Positions 1 through 11,001 of a stretch of DNA of 64,000 nt are shown piece by piece (the stretch's first letter is position 1; each line of letters starts with the position of its first letter). The notes beneath the pieces were generated by a model. The model saw nothing but the letters and a program-made list of their open reading frames with translations, was not told the DNA's origin and made no database searches. The position numbers and the translations under genes were made by a program. The DNA is from Candidatus Gracilibacteria bacterium (GTDB lineage Bacteria > Patescibacteriota > Gracilibacteria > BD1-5 > UBA6164), in contig JAACSU010000007.1 in NCBI GenBank assembly GCA_010119145.1, positions 639,869 to 703,868 on the forward strand. The letters are read 5' to 3'.

Positions 1-603
1 TGTGAAAGAACAGGATTTGCATGAAATATTTCTGTATGAGCTAATATAGAATCCTGAGCTACCTTTGTAAATGGTTCAAATTATATTGAAATAGCGTATC
101 AAAGTTCTACTCCTATCACTCAAATAGATGTGTTTTTATGAGAGAAGAAAATTAAACAAATAGATTTAGACTCAAAAAAAGAATGAGTTTATAAGTGAGA
201 TGTTACAATACCCAGTGGAACACTTTGAATAGAATCTCTTATAGTAAAAGCTACAGACACAGAATACTATTCACAATCTAAATCATATAGTATAGACGTA
301 ATAAAACGAGATAATGCAGCTCCTGAAATAACTGTTTCAAACCCATCTAATGGCAAAATATCACTCTATGCGTGAGACTTCTTTAACTTACGAGGTTCTG
401 TAAGTGATATAAGTGTTATTCGTTCTGTAAATATTTATATAGATGATAAACCCTATAAAATAGGGATCCAATGACGAGACTTTGCACAAGAGATTGATAG
501 TTCTGAAATAGAGATTTGAGAACACGTCATTAAAGTTGAAGCTGTCGATATGGATTTCAATATTTGATCTCAATCAATACAGTTAGATGTATTAGAACGA
601 TAG
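1..603 (+). CDS. C-terminal part of a secreted Ig-like domain protein (5' end outside window)
   Basis: Open from the first base to TAG at 601-603 when TGA is glycine, about 200 residues. The sequence is a run of short beta strands with two similar units, each carrying a VxIxxxxLxxGxHxIxVxAxD-like pattern (for example ESLIVKATD, then EHVIKVEAVD), typical of bacterial Ig-like or Big-type beta sandwiches that end surface enzymes such as penicillin-binding proteins. No catalytic motif lies inside the window, so the function of the whole protein cannot be named. The likely location, outside the membrane, is inference from the fold. Confidence 0.7.
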
Positions 604-621
604 TTTTCATGTATAATTTTA

Positions 622-649
622 TTGACCTGATGCAAGATTTTTATAGACT
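622..649 (+). promoter_or_regulatory. possible sigma70-type promoter for ahpC
   Basis: TTGACC at 622-627, 16-base spacer, TAGACT at 644-649, about 33 bases before the ahpC start. The -35 is good and the -10 weak. Confidence 0.35.
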
Positions 650-681
650 ACAACAGCTTAATAAATTTAAATTAAAAATAC

Positions 682-1296
682 ATGTACGAAAATATGCAAG
701 ATTACTCTATTGTAAAAATAGATACTCCAGCTCCTGGTTTCCATCTCCCTTACTATTGTCCTATAAAAGATGATGAAGGAATGATGGATTTGGCTGATTT
801 AAAATGAAAATGGGTGGTTCTATTTTTCTATCCAGCAGATTTCACATTTGTATGTCCTACAGAACTCAAAGATATGGCTGATAACTTTGATGAGTTCAAA
901 AATATGTGAGTAGAAGTGCTAGCTGCGAGTACTGATACAGTCTACTCTCACAAAGCCTGGGTACAACATGAATTGCTTATGAAGAACTTCCCTTTCAAAA
1001 TGCTTGCTGATCATAATTTAGGAACAGCAGATGCATATAATATTCTCGATGAAGAAACAGGAATTGCTGGAAGAGGTACCTTTATCATAGATCCAGAAGG
1101 AACATGTAGAGGAATAGAAGTTACTTCAGGACCTTTAGGTCGAAATTCTGAAGAACTCCTACGAAAAATAGAAGCTCTTCAATTTATGGGAGCGAATCCA
1201 TGAGTTGCTTGTCCAGCTCGTTGGAAATCAGGTTCTAAAACTCTCACTCCATCCATTAAAATATCTGGTCAAGTTGGAGAACAACTTCAAGATTAA
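682..1296 (+). CDS. ahpC: 2-Cys peroxiredoxin (AhpC/Prx1 type)
   Basis: 204 residues, normal for typical 2-Cys peroxiredoxins, which reduce hydrogen peroxide and alkyl hydroperoxides in the cytoplasm. The peroxidatic motif FTFVCPTEL places the reactive cysteine at about residue 58. The C-terminal resolving cysteine is in GVACPARW near residue 177, matching the VCPxxW motif of the family. A second in-frame ATG at 694 could be the start. Only three glycines use TGA (one in the resolving-Cys segment) and the rest are GGN, unlike most neighbours, which suggests high expression. The gene stands alone and ends at a strong terminator. Its electron donor is not in the window. Confidence 0.95.
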
Positions 1297-1310
1297 AATA
1301 TATTACAATA

Positions 1311-1340
1311 AAAAAGCTCAGAATAAATTCTGAGCTTTTT
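1311..1340. terminator. bidirectional terminator, ahpC and 1360-1830 gene
   Basis: AAAAAGCTCAGAAT pairs with ATTCTGAGCTTTTT. An A-tract on one side and a T-tract on the other let it serve the convergent genes on both strands. Confidence 0.85.
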
Positions 1341-1359
1341 ATATTTAATAATTTTAAAA

Positions 1360-1830
1360 TTACATTTTTTTAAAATTTCTTTTAGTTTCTTTTTTAAGTT
1401 CTTTTACCTCTGAATCAGCTTTTGCAAGTTTTCTTTCAGCTGAATCTAGAGAGTCATCTGCAGAAGATATAAGGTCCCTAACTGAGCTTAGAAAACTAGA
1501 AAATAATCCTTGTGCTTTTTCTTTTCCGACTTCTTTATTTTTTTGTAATTCTTCAATAAGTTGTTGCCCTTGTTTTTGATATTTTTCAGCGTATTGTTTA
1601 AAATCAGCCTTTTTAGCAGCTATTTTTTCTCTATTTTCATCTGAAACATATTTTTGTTCAACATCTGAAATAAAGCTTTTTTGAGTCGCAAGAAAATTAT
1701 CGACCATAAGTTTTACGTCTTCTTTAGATTGTACTTTTTTTATAGTATTTTTGTTCTTCCCATACATAGAAGCCACGACATTTCAAGCTATATACCCGCT
1801 TGCTAGGAATAAAAGTTTTCTTCAAAACAT
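1360..1830 (-). CDS. small membrane-anchored helical protein (YtxH-like)
   Basis: 156 residues. The N-terminus, MFGRKLLFLASGYIAGNVV, is one transmembrane segment with two glycines written as TGA. The rest is charged, Lys/Glu-rich and helical (residues about 30-156), with KEL/KKE repeats that suggest a coiled coil or amphipathic helix. The start at 1830 is chosen over the later codon at 1776 because it includes the membrane segment. The layout resembles YtxH/DUF948-type envelope stress proteins, but no diagnostic motif is visible. It converges on ahpC and is divergent from clpC, so a stress role is plausible but inferred. Confidence 0.75.
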
Positions 1831-1954
1831 AAATTTAATAATGAGAAAAATAAATTGTACAGCTATATTACTTCCTTGCTGTAAGAAAATAGTATATAAT
1901 TGATTATATTATTTAAGCAACGAGATGCAATTGTATTTTTTAACATAAAAGCAC

Positions 1955-1983
1955 TTGTATTGCTTTACAACACTTAGTATATG
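1955..1983 (+). promoter_or_regulatory. possible promoter for clpC
   Basis: TTGTAT (1955-1960), 17-base spacer, TATATG (1978-1983), 42 bases before the clpC ATG. No CIRCE- or CtsR-like inverted repeat was recognised nearby. Confidence 0.35.
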
Positions 1984-2025
1984 ACTACACTATCACAGCT
2001 TAATTTCAAATAAAAAACGATACAA

Positions 2026-4599
2026 ATGGTTTACAACAACTTTTCAGATGGATACAAAAAAACTCTTATTAATGCTGAAAACAAAGCAAGAGAAATAGGA
2101 CTTAAAAACCTACAACCAGAAGATATATTTTTAGAGCTTTTAGAAACAGCAGATGGTTGAATTCTCGAAATACTTACGCTCTATGGTATAGATAAAAAAC
2201 TCACTTTAGAAATCATTAACAAATGACTATTTAATGTTGCTCCGTTAAAAAGAAAATGAGTATATAGTGGGATGCACCAAAAATGTAAAGATATTATACT
2301 TTGAAGTGTAAAAATAGCAGCACAAAACACAAAAGCGAGAGCGAGTTTAGAGGACTTACTCTTATCACTTCTTATAAACGATATTTGGCTCGCTAACTTC
2401 TTAGAATATATAGGAATTAATCCAAGTGACGTTGAGACAAACATGAATGACCTTATTAAAGTAGGAACTATTGACTGACTCAATGGACAAATCCTTGATG
2501 AAGACACCTCAGATTCTTCTATAGAAAAACTATTTTGAAACCTTGCTGATAATATTTTTTCAAGCTTACAAGGTGGGAAAGATGAATCTGAGTGAGATCT
2601 CCCATTTGATGCAAATCCAGTTATGGAAGATAAAAAAGATGAATCCAGTACTCCAGCTCTTGATTTCTTTTCAACTGATCTCACAGCAGAAGCTCGAGAT
2701 GGTAAAATAGATGTCATAATTGGGAGAGAAACAGAAATAGAACGACTTATAGCTATACTTAACAGAAAAACAAAAAATAATCCGTGTTTGGTATGAGATG
2801 CCTGAGTCGGAAAAACAGCAATTGTTGAGTGACTTGCCCTCAAAATAGCAAAATGAGAAGTTCCATTTTCTATGAAAGATAAACGAATCCTTTCTCTTGA
2901 TATGTCATCTCTCGTAGCTGGTACAAAATTTAGAGGTGAGTTTGAAACGAGAATCAAACAAGTAATAGACGAAGCGAGTAAAGCTGAGAATGAAGTTCTC
3001 CTCTTTATAGATGAAATACATACCATAATAGGAGCTTGAAGTGGTGAATGAAGTTTAGATGCTTCTAACATACTTAAACCAGCTATGGGACGTGGAAAAA
3101 TACGAGTTATTTGAGCTACAACGCTATGAGAATACCAAAAATATATAGAAAAAGATCCAGCTTTAGAGAGAAGATTTCAAAAAATTAACGCATCTGAACC
3201 AGATCGAAAAACAGCAACTGAAATAATTATTGGACTCAAAGAAGTCTATGAAGAATATCATAATCTCAATATTTCTAACGAAGCAATAACGGAAGCAGTA
3301 GATCTCTCTATGAGATATATTACAGACAGACAACTCCCTGATAAAGCTATAGATTTAGTTGATGAAGCCTGTTCGCTTAAATCAATGAAATACAATTTCG
3401 ATGAAGCTGAAATCAAAAAAATAAAAGAAAAAATAGCAAAAAATCAGAAAAAAATAGAAGATTCAGTTATTTCTCAACAATATAAGAGAGCAGTTACACT
3501 CAAAGAAACTCAAAAAAAACTCGAAAAAGAAATACAAAGCCTGAAAAAGAAATTTTCTATTCCAAAAGACAAAAGATTTTGGGTGACACCAGAAGACATT
3601 CACAGAGTCCTCTCAATTACCACTGGAATCCCTATTGCAAATCTCTCTAAAAATGAAATAGACAGACTCAAAAAACTCCCAGGGATAATGAAAAAGAGTA
3701 TTATCTCTCAGGATGACGCCATTGATGCTATTTCAAAATCAATTATCAGAAATAAAACAGGAATTGGTGAACCACATAGACCCCTTGGTAGTTTCCTCTT
3801 CCTATGACCAACTGGTGTTTGAAAAACTGAAATAGTAAAAGTATTAGCTCGTGAATATTATGGAGACGAAGAAGCACTTATAAAAATAGATATGAGTGAA
3901 TACTCTGATAAAACAGCAACTAATAAGCTTATAGGTGCCTCTGCTTGATATGTTTGATACGAAGAAGGTGGGCTCCTTACTGAAAAAGTCAGAAAAAAAC
4001 CATATTCTATTATCCTCTTTGATGAAATAGAGAAATGAGATGTAGAAGTATACAATCTGCTCCTTCAAATACTTGAAGAATGAATATTAACTGATAATAA
4101 ATGAAGAAAAATTAACTTCAAAAACACTATTATCATTATGACTTCTAATATCTGACAAGAAGAGTTTTCAGAAAAAGCAGCTCAAATCTGATTTAATATT
4201 TCAGAAACAGCCGAAGAGAAAATCATAACAGATTATGAAAAAGCAAAACAAAAGATCAAAGACTCTCTCACTGATTATTTCTCCCCTGAGTTTATAAACA
4301 GAATAGACAAAGTAATTGTATTCAACCCCTTGGATACCGCAGCAATTAAAAAGATAGTGAAGTTACTTCTTTCAAAGTTTAATACTCGACTTGAAATGAA
4401 AGGGCTCAAACTCAATTTTGATGCAAAAGCAATTACAACTATTACAAAAGAGGTGTACAATCCAGAATTTGGAGCGAGAGAAATACGCAGATATATCACA
4501 GACACAATTGAGGATTCGATTGCAGAAAGTATTCTTCAAAATCCTGAGAAAAAATCGTTTACACTCAAATCTATTAAAAATAAAATTGAAGTACAATAA
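2026..4599 (+). CDS. clpC: ClpC/ClpB-type AAA+ unfoldase
   Basis: 857 residues. An N-terminal Clp-N-like helical region (about 1-150) is followed by D1 with Walker A GDAGVGKT at 257-264 (three glycines encoded by TGA) and Walker B FIDE at 327-330. A short charged coiled coil near 470-510 replaces the long ClpB middle domain. D2 has Walker A GPTGVGKT at 594-601, Walker B LFDE near 664-667 and the pore loop GYVGY. The short middle domain favours ClpC over ClpB. ClpC unfolds proteins for ClpP, and no clpP lies in the window. This gene is the clearest demonstration of TGA=Gly here. It is monocistronic, with a terminator right after the stop. Confidence 0.93.
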
Positions 4600-4629
4600 A
4601 AAAAGAAGCCTTATTGGCTTCTTTTTTTT
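4600..4629 (+). terminator. clpC terminator
   Basis: AAGAAGCC-ttatt-GGCTTCTT hairpin followed by a T-run, immediately after the clpC stop. Confidence 0.85.
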
Positions 4630-4689
4630 ATTATATAAAATTATTAATACATTTAGTCAATACTCTTTTATCTAAAATAGTGAAAAACA

Positions 4690-4698
4690 TGCTATAAT
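4690..4698 (+). promoter_or_regulatory. extended -10 promoter element for the 4742/6382 gene pair
   Basis: TGCTATAAT is a perfect extended -10. No good -35 is present, as is common for extended -10 promoters. It lies 43 bases before the ATG at 4742. Confidence 0.5.
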
Positions 4699-4741
4699 CG
4701 GTATTATAGAAGCTACAACTTGATATAGAAAATAGAACTTT

Positions 4742-6379
4742 ATGAAGAGGAAAACCACTCCATTCCCAGTTTATAAAAATACGAAGATTTTTTTTATATA
4801 TGTCTGTATTTTAATCAGTCACTTTTTTCTTCCTCAAGGGTACTCATTTTTGTGAGAAGACTTGTGACTCGATTTATACGAAAATATTGATAAAGGTCTA
4901 AAAGAACTTGAGCAAAAACAGTATGAATACGAATTAACTGGTCAATGAGAAGCTCCAATTGGAGATGTGATAAGACCAATTCTTGCAGCAGAATGAATAG
5001 AGTGTGACATCAGGTCAAGTGATGAGATGGAAACTATTTTGTGAAACAATGCAGATTCGAGTATCGAGTTTATAGTAGATAGATGTAACTCTACTCAAGC
5101 TGGTGGAACTCCGAATCTCATGATAGAAAAAGTACAAAACGCTATTGCATATACGAAAAGTAGCTATCTTATACGAGCTCAAGAAAAGACAGAAGCCACC
5201 TATGAAATTGCACGAGTTGGCCTATACAGTGATGGAAATATAGAAAATTCTCCATTTGATCTCATATTTGATATTCAAGAAATCGATAGAGTTATTTTTA
5301 GCGAAGAGATTGAATATGAAGGTGAGGAAAGTAATGGGTCAGATGACAAAAAATATGATAATTTTTTTAAGGAAGATAAAAAATATCTCTACGACAGTGA
5401 TGCTCTATTACCTAAAGATATTACTAGTCCTGATATTGTAGATAAGGATGGAATAGCAGAAGATGCTCCTGTAGTTTTACTTGACTCGATAGATGATCAC
5501 AGATATATGTGTCCTGTGAATAACAGCTGACTCGTGAGTTTGGATTTTGAAGAGCTTTATAACTCTATACAGTGAGTAAATTGAGGTACATATGTACCAT
5601 CAACAAATACTTGGGTATATCCAGATGGTACTGCCTCAAATGGAGCAAGTTGGGGTTGACCATATCCAGCGATTTGACCTGAATGACAATATGCAAGTGT
5701 ACAAGATGACTGGAAATGTGATGTAGGAGACGTATTTTGTATAATAATAGAGTTTCAAAAATCACAATACTGACTTGCTTGATGAACAACAAGTTCTATT
5801 GAAAAAGTGCTCTCTAAAGTTGCAAAGCATCTTGAAAAACCTGCTAATGCCTCATTGACTCAGAGAAAAATGACAACAAATAACTTTGAACTTGGTAGTA
5901 TTATAAAAGACCTCCCAGGAATGCTTCGAGGTTTTTGAATAGAAGTATCTACCAAACCTCTTCCTATTTTGGATTTAGAATCATGAAATGAAAATTTACT
6001 GAGTTCTGAAGCTGAAAAAGTAGAAAATAAAGTGTGTGAATTTTATAAAAATGCTGGTCTAGATTGTATGAGAAAAAATGATATAGAAGTATTTAATGGG
6101 ACTGAGCTGAGGCAAAAAATAATTTTAGCTTCCGGGTGACTTCCTATAACTACATCAGAAAACAGAAATAATCAACTAGATATTTTTAGAGCAGCACTTA
6201 TGGAAAATAATAGACAAGTATCAAGCCAAAGTAATAAAGAGACTTTAAGCGCTGAGATGAATAGATTTGAAAAACAATTTGCAGAGCTTGAAATATTCTT
6301 AAAATGAATCGAGGATTTTACGGCCTCTCTTGCTTGAATGGTCAGTGAAATGAAAAAAATTCCTACAAGAAGTAGCTAA
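4742..6379 (+). CDS. large secreted protein of unknown function
   Basis: 545 residues, not recognised. An N-terminal signal peptide (basic MKRKTTPFPVYK, hydrophobic core IFFIYVCILISHFFL) is followed by an acidic extracytoplasmic region. Cysteines are scattered and probably form disulfides (near GIECDI, VDRCNS, YMCPV, WKCDV, VFCII, NKVCEF, LDCMRK). Residues about 240-290 are aromatic/Gly/Pro-rich. The last 100 residues are helical and may form a coiled coil. Two bases separate it from the next gene, which also encodes a secreted Cys protein, so the two are probably co-transcribed and act together outside the membrane. Length and frame are sure; function is open. Confidence 0.8.
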
Positions 6380-6381
6380 AT

Positions 6382-7656
6382 ATGAATACAAAAATACTTA
6401 CATACTCTTTTATCTTGTTTAGCTGTTTTATTTGAATTCAAACAGAGCTTTTTGCTGATGAATGCAGCCAAAGTTGTAAAATTCAGGATGGTCCAGCTCC
6501 AGCGCTGACACAATATATGGCAGATGTTGAAGTTATTATGTGAAATATTCTTTCAGGTCTCACATCATCTGAAAAAACTGCAGAAGAAAATACTGAGAAT
6601 AAAAATAAAATATCTACAAGTATGAATAGAATATTTTCAGTTTGAAAGTATTATACGAGTTTTGATTACAAAATCTCGCTTCCAATGACGCAGGAAATAC
6701 CTGACCAGATAAAAAGAGATGTCACAAAACTTGAGTCTTACAGCGAAAAACTCACTCAAGTTCTATTACAATCCAGTAAGAGATGATCTGCTGATTCTGT
6801 TCTCAACAAATTGTGTGAATGAGTTTCAAACTGTACTTTCACGCAATCAAGTGCTAGAAATGCGATAGTAAGTCTTATAAATAATAATGATACAATTGTA
6901 GATTTTATGAGAAGTTCACTGTTATGAAAGAGTTTTATAGCAACAGATTCTATATTTATATTAACTCCAAATGATTTCAGTACTCAAATTCTTGAGTACT
7001 ATAACCCGGATACACTTTCTGGCTGTTCCGCGTGTGATGGGTGATTTAAAGATACAAGTCTCAAACAAATACTTACTATTAGTAATTTTACGTGAGAAAC
7101 AAAAAAATGAATCCAACAATGGAAAGATGCGTGGACTTTGGCACGTGGTTGAAGTGCACAAGGCTCTTATAAAGAACAAGAAGCTGTTGTACTAGCAAGA
7201 TATCTCGAGGAACAGGGAATCTCAACAGATCAAGCATGAATCATTATGTGAAATTTAAATAGGTATAACGGTGGTTGACTCTCTACCAGTAATCCCCTCT
7301 CAAATACAGCAAATAACTCTCTGACTCAAGTTACAAATGTAGCTCAGAGTTTTGATGAATCACTTGCTCAAAAACTTCAAAGTGGTCAAGATTCTATTCC
7401 TTATTTAGAACTCACACGGGTCGATACAATAGCTAAAAATTCTGCAGAAATATCTCAGAGTATAGCAACTATGTATGAAGAGCAGATTCCTTTTTCTCTC
7501 AGTCAGGACGTATCAACTCAAAAACTCCAATGAAGAATTATAGAAATACATTATTCACTCATGAGAAGTATAAATATACTCTCTAAACAAGTCCCACAAG
7601 CAGAAAAACTCTGTAATAAACAATGAGTTTGAGATGGAAACTGTAGCTATAGATAA
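6382..7656 (+). CDS. secreted cysteine-containing protein, partner of the upstream gene
   Basis: 424 residues. The signal peptide is MNTKILTYSFILFSCFIGIQ with probable cleavage after ELFA, just before ECSQSCK. The mature part is mostly helical with Ser/Asn/Gln-rich stretches and paired cysteines (CSQSC, CEGVSNC, CSAC, CNKQ...CSY). No catalytic motif was recognised. It begins two bases after the stop of the 545-residue gene and ends the transcription unit. Such gene pairs often encode subunits of one envelope structure, but that is inference; no homologue could be named by eye. Confidence 0.8.
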
Positions 7657-7721
7657 ACTTATTTTGTAAATAATTAAATTTTCTCTATACTTTTACGAAT
7701 TATACTCGTTAACATGTGTAC

Positions 7722-8465
7722 ATGCTCAGTGAAAAAGAACTTCAAATTATGCGCGAAAACGCAAAAGTTCATAAAAGAGTTTTTGATAAAATTAAACAAG
7801 TAACTGTTGCTGGCACAAAAGCTGCTGACATAGATAAACTTGCTTTAGAAATATGTAAATCTGCTTGAGTCCTCTCAGCATTCACAGGAGTGTATGGCTA
7901 TAAATTCACACTCCAAACGAGTGTGAATGATGTAGTAGTGCATGGTCGTCCCCTTGAAAGTATCGAATTTCAAGATTGAGATGTTGTGACGTTTGATTTT
8001 TGAGTAAAAGACAAACAGTTTTGAATATGTACGGATGCAGCCTTTACTATGATAGTTTGAAATCCTGATGATTATCCAGAAAAAAAGAAATTTTTAGAAG
8101 TTGGTGAAAAAGCTCTAAAAAAATGACTCGAACAAGCAAGAGTTTGAAAAACTGTTTGAGATATATGAGCAGCTATAGATTCCTATGTTTCAAAGAAGTG
8201 ATATCATATTATACGAGATCTTACTGGTCATTGAGTTGGTAAATCTCTTCACGAACAACCGTATATTTACAATTATGGAACTCCTTGAACAGGTATGAAA
8301 CTCAAAGCTGGAATGACCCTTGCAATTGAGCCAATTATTTGATATTCTTCTGGAAATATCGTAGATCATTGAGATTGGGAAATCTATGTAGAAGATGGTA
8401 GTATCGGCTGCCAATTTGAACATACCATTCTTATCACCGATGGAGATCCAGAAATTATCGTGTAA
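7722..8465 (+). CDS. map: methionine aminopeptidase type I
   Basis: 247 residues, usual for type Ia enzymes. All expected residues are present: substrate His74 (VVVHGRP), metal ligands Asp92 (TFDFGV), Asp105 (CTDAAF), His170 (LTGHGVGKSLHE), Glu203 (AIEPI) and Glu233 (FEHTI). The enzyme removes the initiator methionine from new proteins in the cytoplasm. It heads a six-gene run in one direction (Nudix, Xer, kinase-like, pth, murC). The ATG at 7722 is used because an ATG at 7714 is in another frame. Confidence 0.95.
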
Positions 8466-8476
8466 ATATTTCTAAT

Positions 8477-8908
8477 ATGGAAAAAATAATAAGGGTATGA
8501 ATTTGATCCTTTGCAGTCAAAGATTGAAAAATACTGTACGGACTAAGAAAGTCTAAACACTGAGAATGAAAATACTCTCCTCCCGGTTGACACTTAGAAT
8601 ATTGAGAAACAATTGAAGAATGTGCAGTAAGAGAATTATATGAAGAAACTTGACTTATAGCTCAAGAAAAAAATGTAATAGTATACGGAACACTCAATGA
8701 AATATATCCAAACAATGAAAAACATTATATAAATATATCCACATTTATCACAGAATTCACATGAGAACTTAAAAATATGGAACCAGATAAATTGGAAAAG
8801 TGGGAATGGCTTTCTTGGGAAGAGATAATAAAATTATGAGATAAAAATTTTCTTCCTGTACAAAATTTTATTGAAAAATATCCCGACTTTGATCCAACTA
8901 AAATATAA
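8477..8908 (+). CDS. Nudix hydrolase
   Basis: 143 residues. The Nudix box is complete: [24 protein letters not shown] spans the GX5EX7REUXEEXGU pattern (written here as positions about 38-61, with REL and EET as metal-binding core). The protein opens with an IIRVGIGSFAVKDGKILYGLRKS strand pair, as in small NTP-pyrophosphohydrolases of the MutT/NUDT15 group. The likely role is to clean damaged or excess nucleoside triphosphates in the cytoplasm; the exact substrate cannot be told from sequence. It sits 11 bases after map and 2 before the recombinase. Confidence 0.9.
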
Positions 8909-8910
8909 TT

Positions 8911-9831
8911 ATGAAATTCCAAGAAGCACGAGATGATTTTAATAACTGGCTAGAAGTTATTAAAGATAAATCTCCAAAAACGGTTGAGCAATACAATCGA
9001 CATTTGGAGAAATTTTCAGAATATTTAGAAGATAAAAATATAGATAGTTTCACTTTCACGGTAGAGGAAATAACTCACAAACTTGCTGAATGATTTCGAA
9101 GCTATTTATATAAGTGAACAAAAAAAATTTCTATCAAGACTGCAAATGCATATATGATAACGCTTCGTAGTTTTTTAAAATATCTTGAAAAACAAGGCAT
9201 TAAAACACTTTCTGCTACAAGTATTGATCTTATTAAAGCAGAATCTCGCCAGGTTGAGTTTTTGAGCCCTGAAGAACTAGAAAAACTTTTTGATAACCCA
9301 AATACAAAAACTCTTATTGGGAAACGTGACAAAGCTATTATGGAGTGTATTTACTCAACATGACTGCGTATTTCAGAACTCACTGCACTCAATAAAACAG
9401 ATATCAATCTAGAAACACGAGAATTTGCAATACGTTGAAAATGAAGAAAACTTAGAATAGTGTATCTGACCGAACATGCTGCTGAACTAATTGAGCAATA
9501 TTTACAATCGAGAAATGATCATGTCAGTCCCCTCTTTATTCGCCATAATATTAAAATTGATTCAATTGATGCACTTGAGGATGAGACGATAAGACTTTCA
9601 AGATTTTTTATAACCGGAATGATTAAATCTCGAGCTGTAAAAGCTTGAATACTCAAAGATATTTCAGCTCATACTCTTAGGCATAGTTTTGCAACGAGTT
9701 TACTTTGAGCTGGAGCTGACCTGCGAAGTATCCAAGAAATGCTCTGACACTCAAGTATAACTACTACTCAAGTCTATACTCACGTTACAAATCCACAACT
9801 CAAGAAAATACATTCTAAATATATGAAATAA
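8911..9831 (+). CDS. xerC: tyrosine recombinase of the XerC/XerD family
   Basis: 306 residues. The N-terminal SAM-like core-binding domain (about 1-95, starting FNNWLEVIKDKSPKTVEQY) precedes the catalytic domain with Arg153 (GLRISEL), His254-x-x-Arg257 (HTLRH), His280 (LGHSS) and the nucleophile Tyr289 (QVYTHV). Length and the tight housekeeping context favour a chromosome-dimer resolvase rather than a phage integrase; no attachment site or phage gene was seen. Only one Xer gene is in the window, so whether the organism uses one or two recombinases is unknown. Confidence 0.92.
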
Positions 9832-10406
9832 TGGATAAAAAAGCTGAAGAAATTCAAGAAATGAGAAAATGAAAATTTTCATGGAGACTGCTTTGAGAAA
9901 ATTTTGTCTTTGAAGAAGACTGACATTTTTATAAAATGCCAACGTATTTAGCAAAAAATACGATGTATAGAGATTGTAGCTCGTATGAAAAAGTAAACAC
10001 ATCACTTGAAACAATACGAAAATATTTCTGACCTATAGCATTTATTCCAGAAACTAAGATTTATGAGGATTCTGAAGGCCACTTTGTCATTGACCAAGTA
10101 AAAGTAGAATGAGGAAAAGAGCTAACCCGAGATATGATGGATAATAATCCTGAACTGTTATCACGTTTTAAAAGGCTCGTCATAGCAAATGAAGTAATGT
10201 GGCAAAATGAATGAGTATTTTTAGATCTTTTAGGAAGTGATATTGTAACGCATCCTCAAACAATACATAATCTCATTACTGACGGCAAAGACCTCTATGT
10301 ATTTGATTTTTGATTACTTGAAAAAAAACCTAAAAATATACTATTTCGTGTCATTTCTCATAGCATCAAACTGTTCCAATCAGCTTTTGTTAAAATATTT
10401 TACTAA
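9831..10406 (+). CDS. protein with a kinase-like HxxxxN...DFG signature, function unknown
   Basis: 191 residues. The start codon shares one base with the Xer stop (TAATG). No full family match was recognised, but the segment HPQTIHNLITDGKDLYVFDFG (about residues 143-163) resembles the catalytic and metal-binding loops of protein, RIO or aminoglycoside-type kinases: an Asn four or five residues after a His, then DFG. An N-terminal glycine-rich loop is not obvious and the usual catalytic HxD is not clear, so it may be a divergent or inactive kinase fold. It is translationally coupled to its neighbours. Confidence 0.7.
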
Positions 10407-10471
10407 AAGCTCTTTTGCTCAGCAGAGACTTTTTCATATAATTATTAATAAATATTCTTCAGAACAAACAC

Positions 10472-10996
10472 ATGAAAATAATAGTATGACTATGAAATCC
10501 TTGAGAAAAATATAGTACTACAAGACATAATATTGGGTTTATATTTTTAAACATTTTTAGAGAAAAAAATAATTTTTCTGATTGGAAGTATGAATCAAAA
10601 TTTACAGCTGATATATCTCACTGAGATATAAGTTGAGAAAAAGTTATATTGGTAAAACCTCAAACATTCATGAATCTTTCTGGAGAGTCACTTCAAAAAA
10701 TATCTCAATTTTATAAGCTTGATACTTCACAGTTTATAATAATTTTTGATGATATATCCCTTGAGTTCTGAAAGGTGAGGTTTCGTGATAAGTGATCGGC
10801 TGGATGACATAATGGAGCTAAAAGTATTATACAATACTTCTCAGACTCTTGGAAAAGAATCAAAGTATGAGTGGGTTTAGATGATAGGTATGATGTCAGT
10901 GACTGGGTGCTTTGAAAGATGAGTGAAGAAGAACTCATAGATTTAGAAAACGAGGTCTATGACAATATTGATGATACATTAAAAAAAAACATTTAA
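10472..10996 (+). CDS. pth: peptidyl-tRNA hydrolase
   Basis: 174 residues. Hallmarks are visible: GLGNPGEKY with the catalytic-site Asn, TTRHNIGF with the catalytic His near residue 20, [12 protein letters not shown], the Asp in FDDISL, and GSAGGHNGAKS. The enzyme frees tRNA from prematurely released peptidyl-tRNA. TGA gives several of the invariant glycines, including two in GLGNPG. It lies 65 bases after the kinase-like gene and six before murC. Confidence 0.95.
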
Positions 10997-11001
10997 AAAT
11001 A

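Noticed and set aside
2181-3071. A 296-codon open frame on the minus strand.
   Set aside because: It lies wholly inside clpC, whose D1 motifs are unmistakable on the plus strand. The reverse frame has no motif and uses serine-rich low-complexity sequence typical of antisense reading.
7714-7803. Earlier ATG before map.
   Set aside because: It is in a different frame that closes after about 30 codons, and the map frame starting at 7722 has the complete enzyme.
8911-9831. Xer recombinase as a sign of a phage or integrative element.
   Set aside because: It is embedded in a housekeeping operon, with no flanking repeats, tRNA gene or phage genes.
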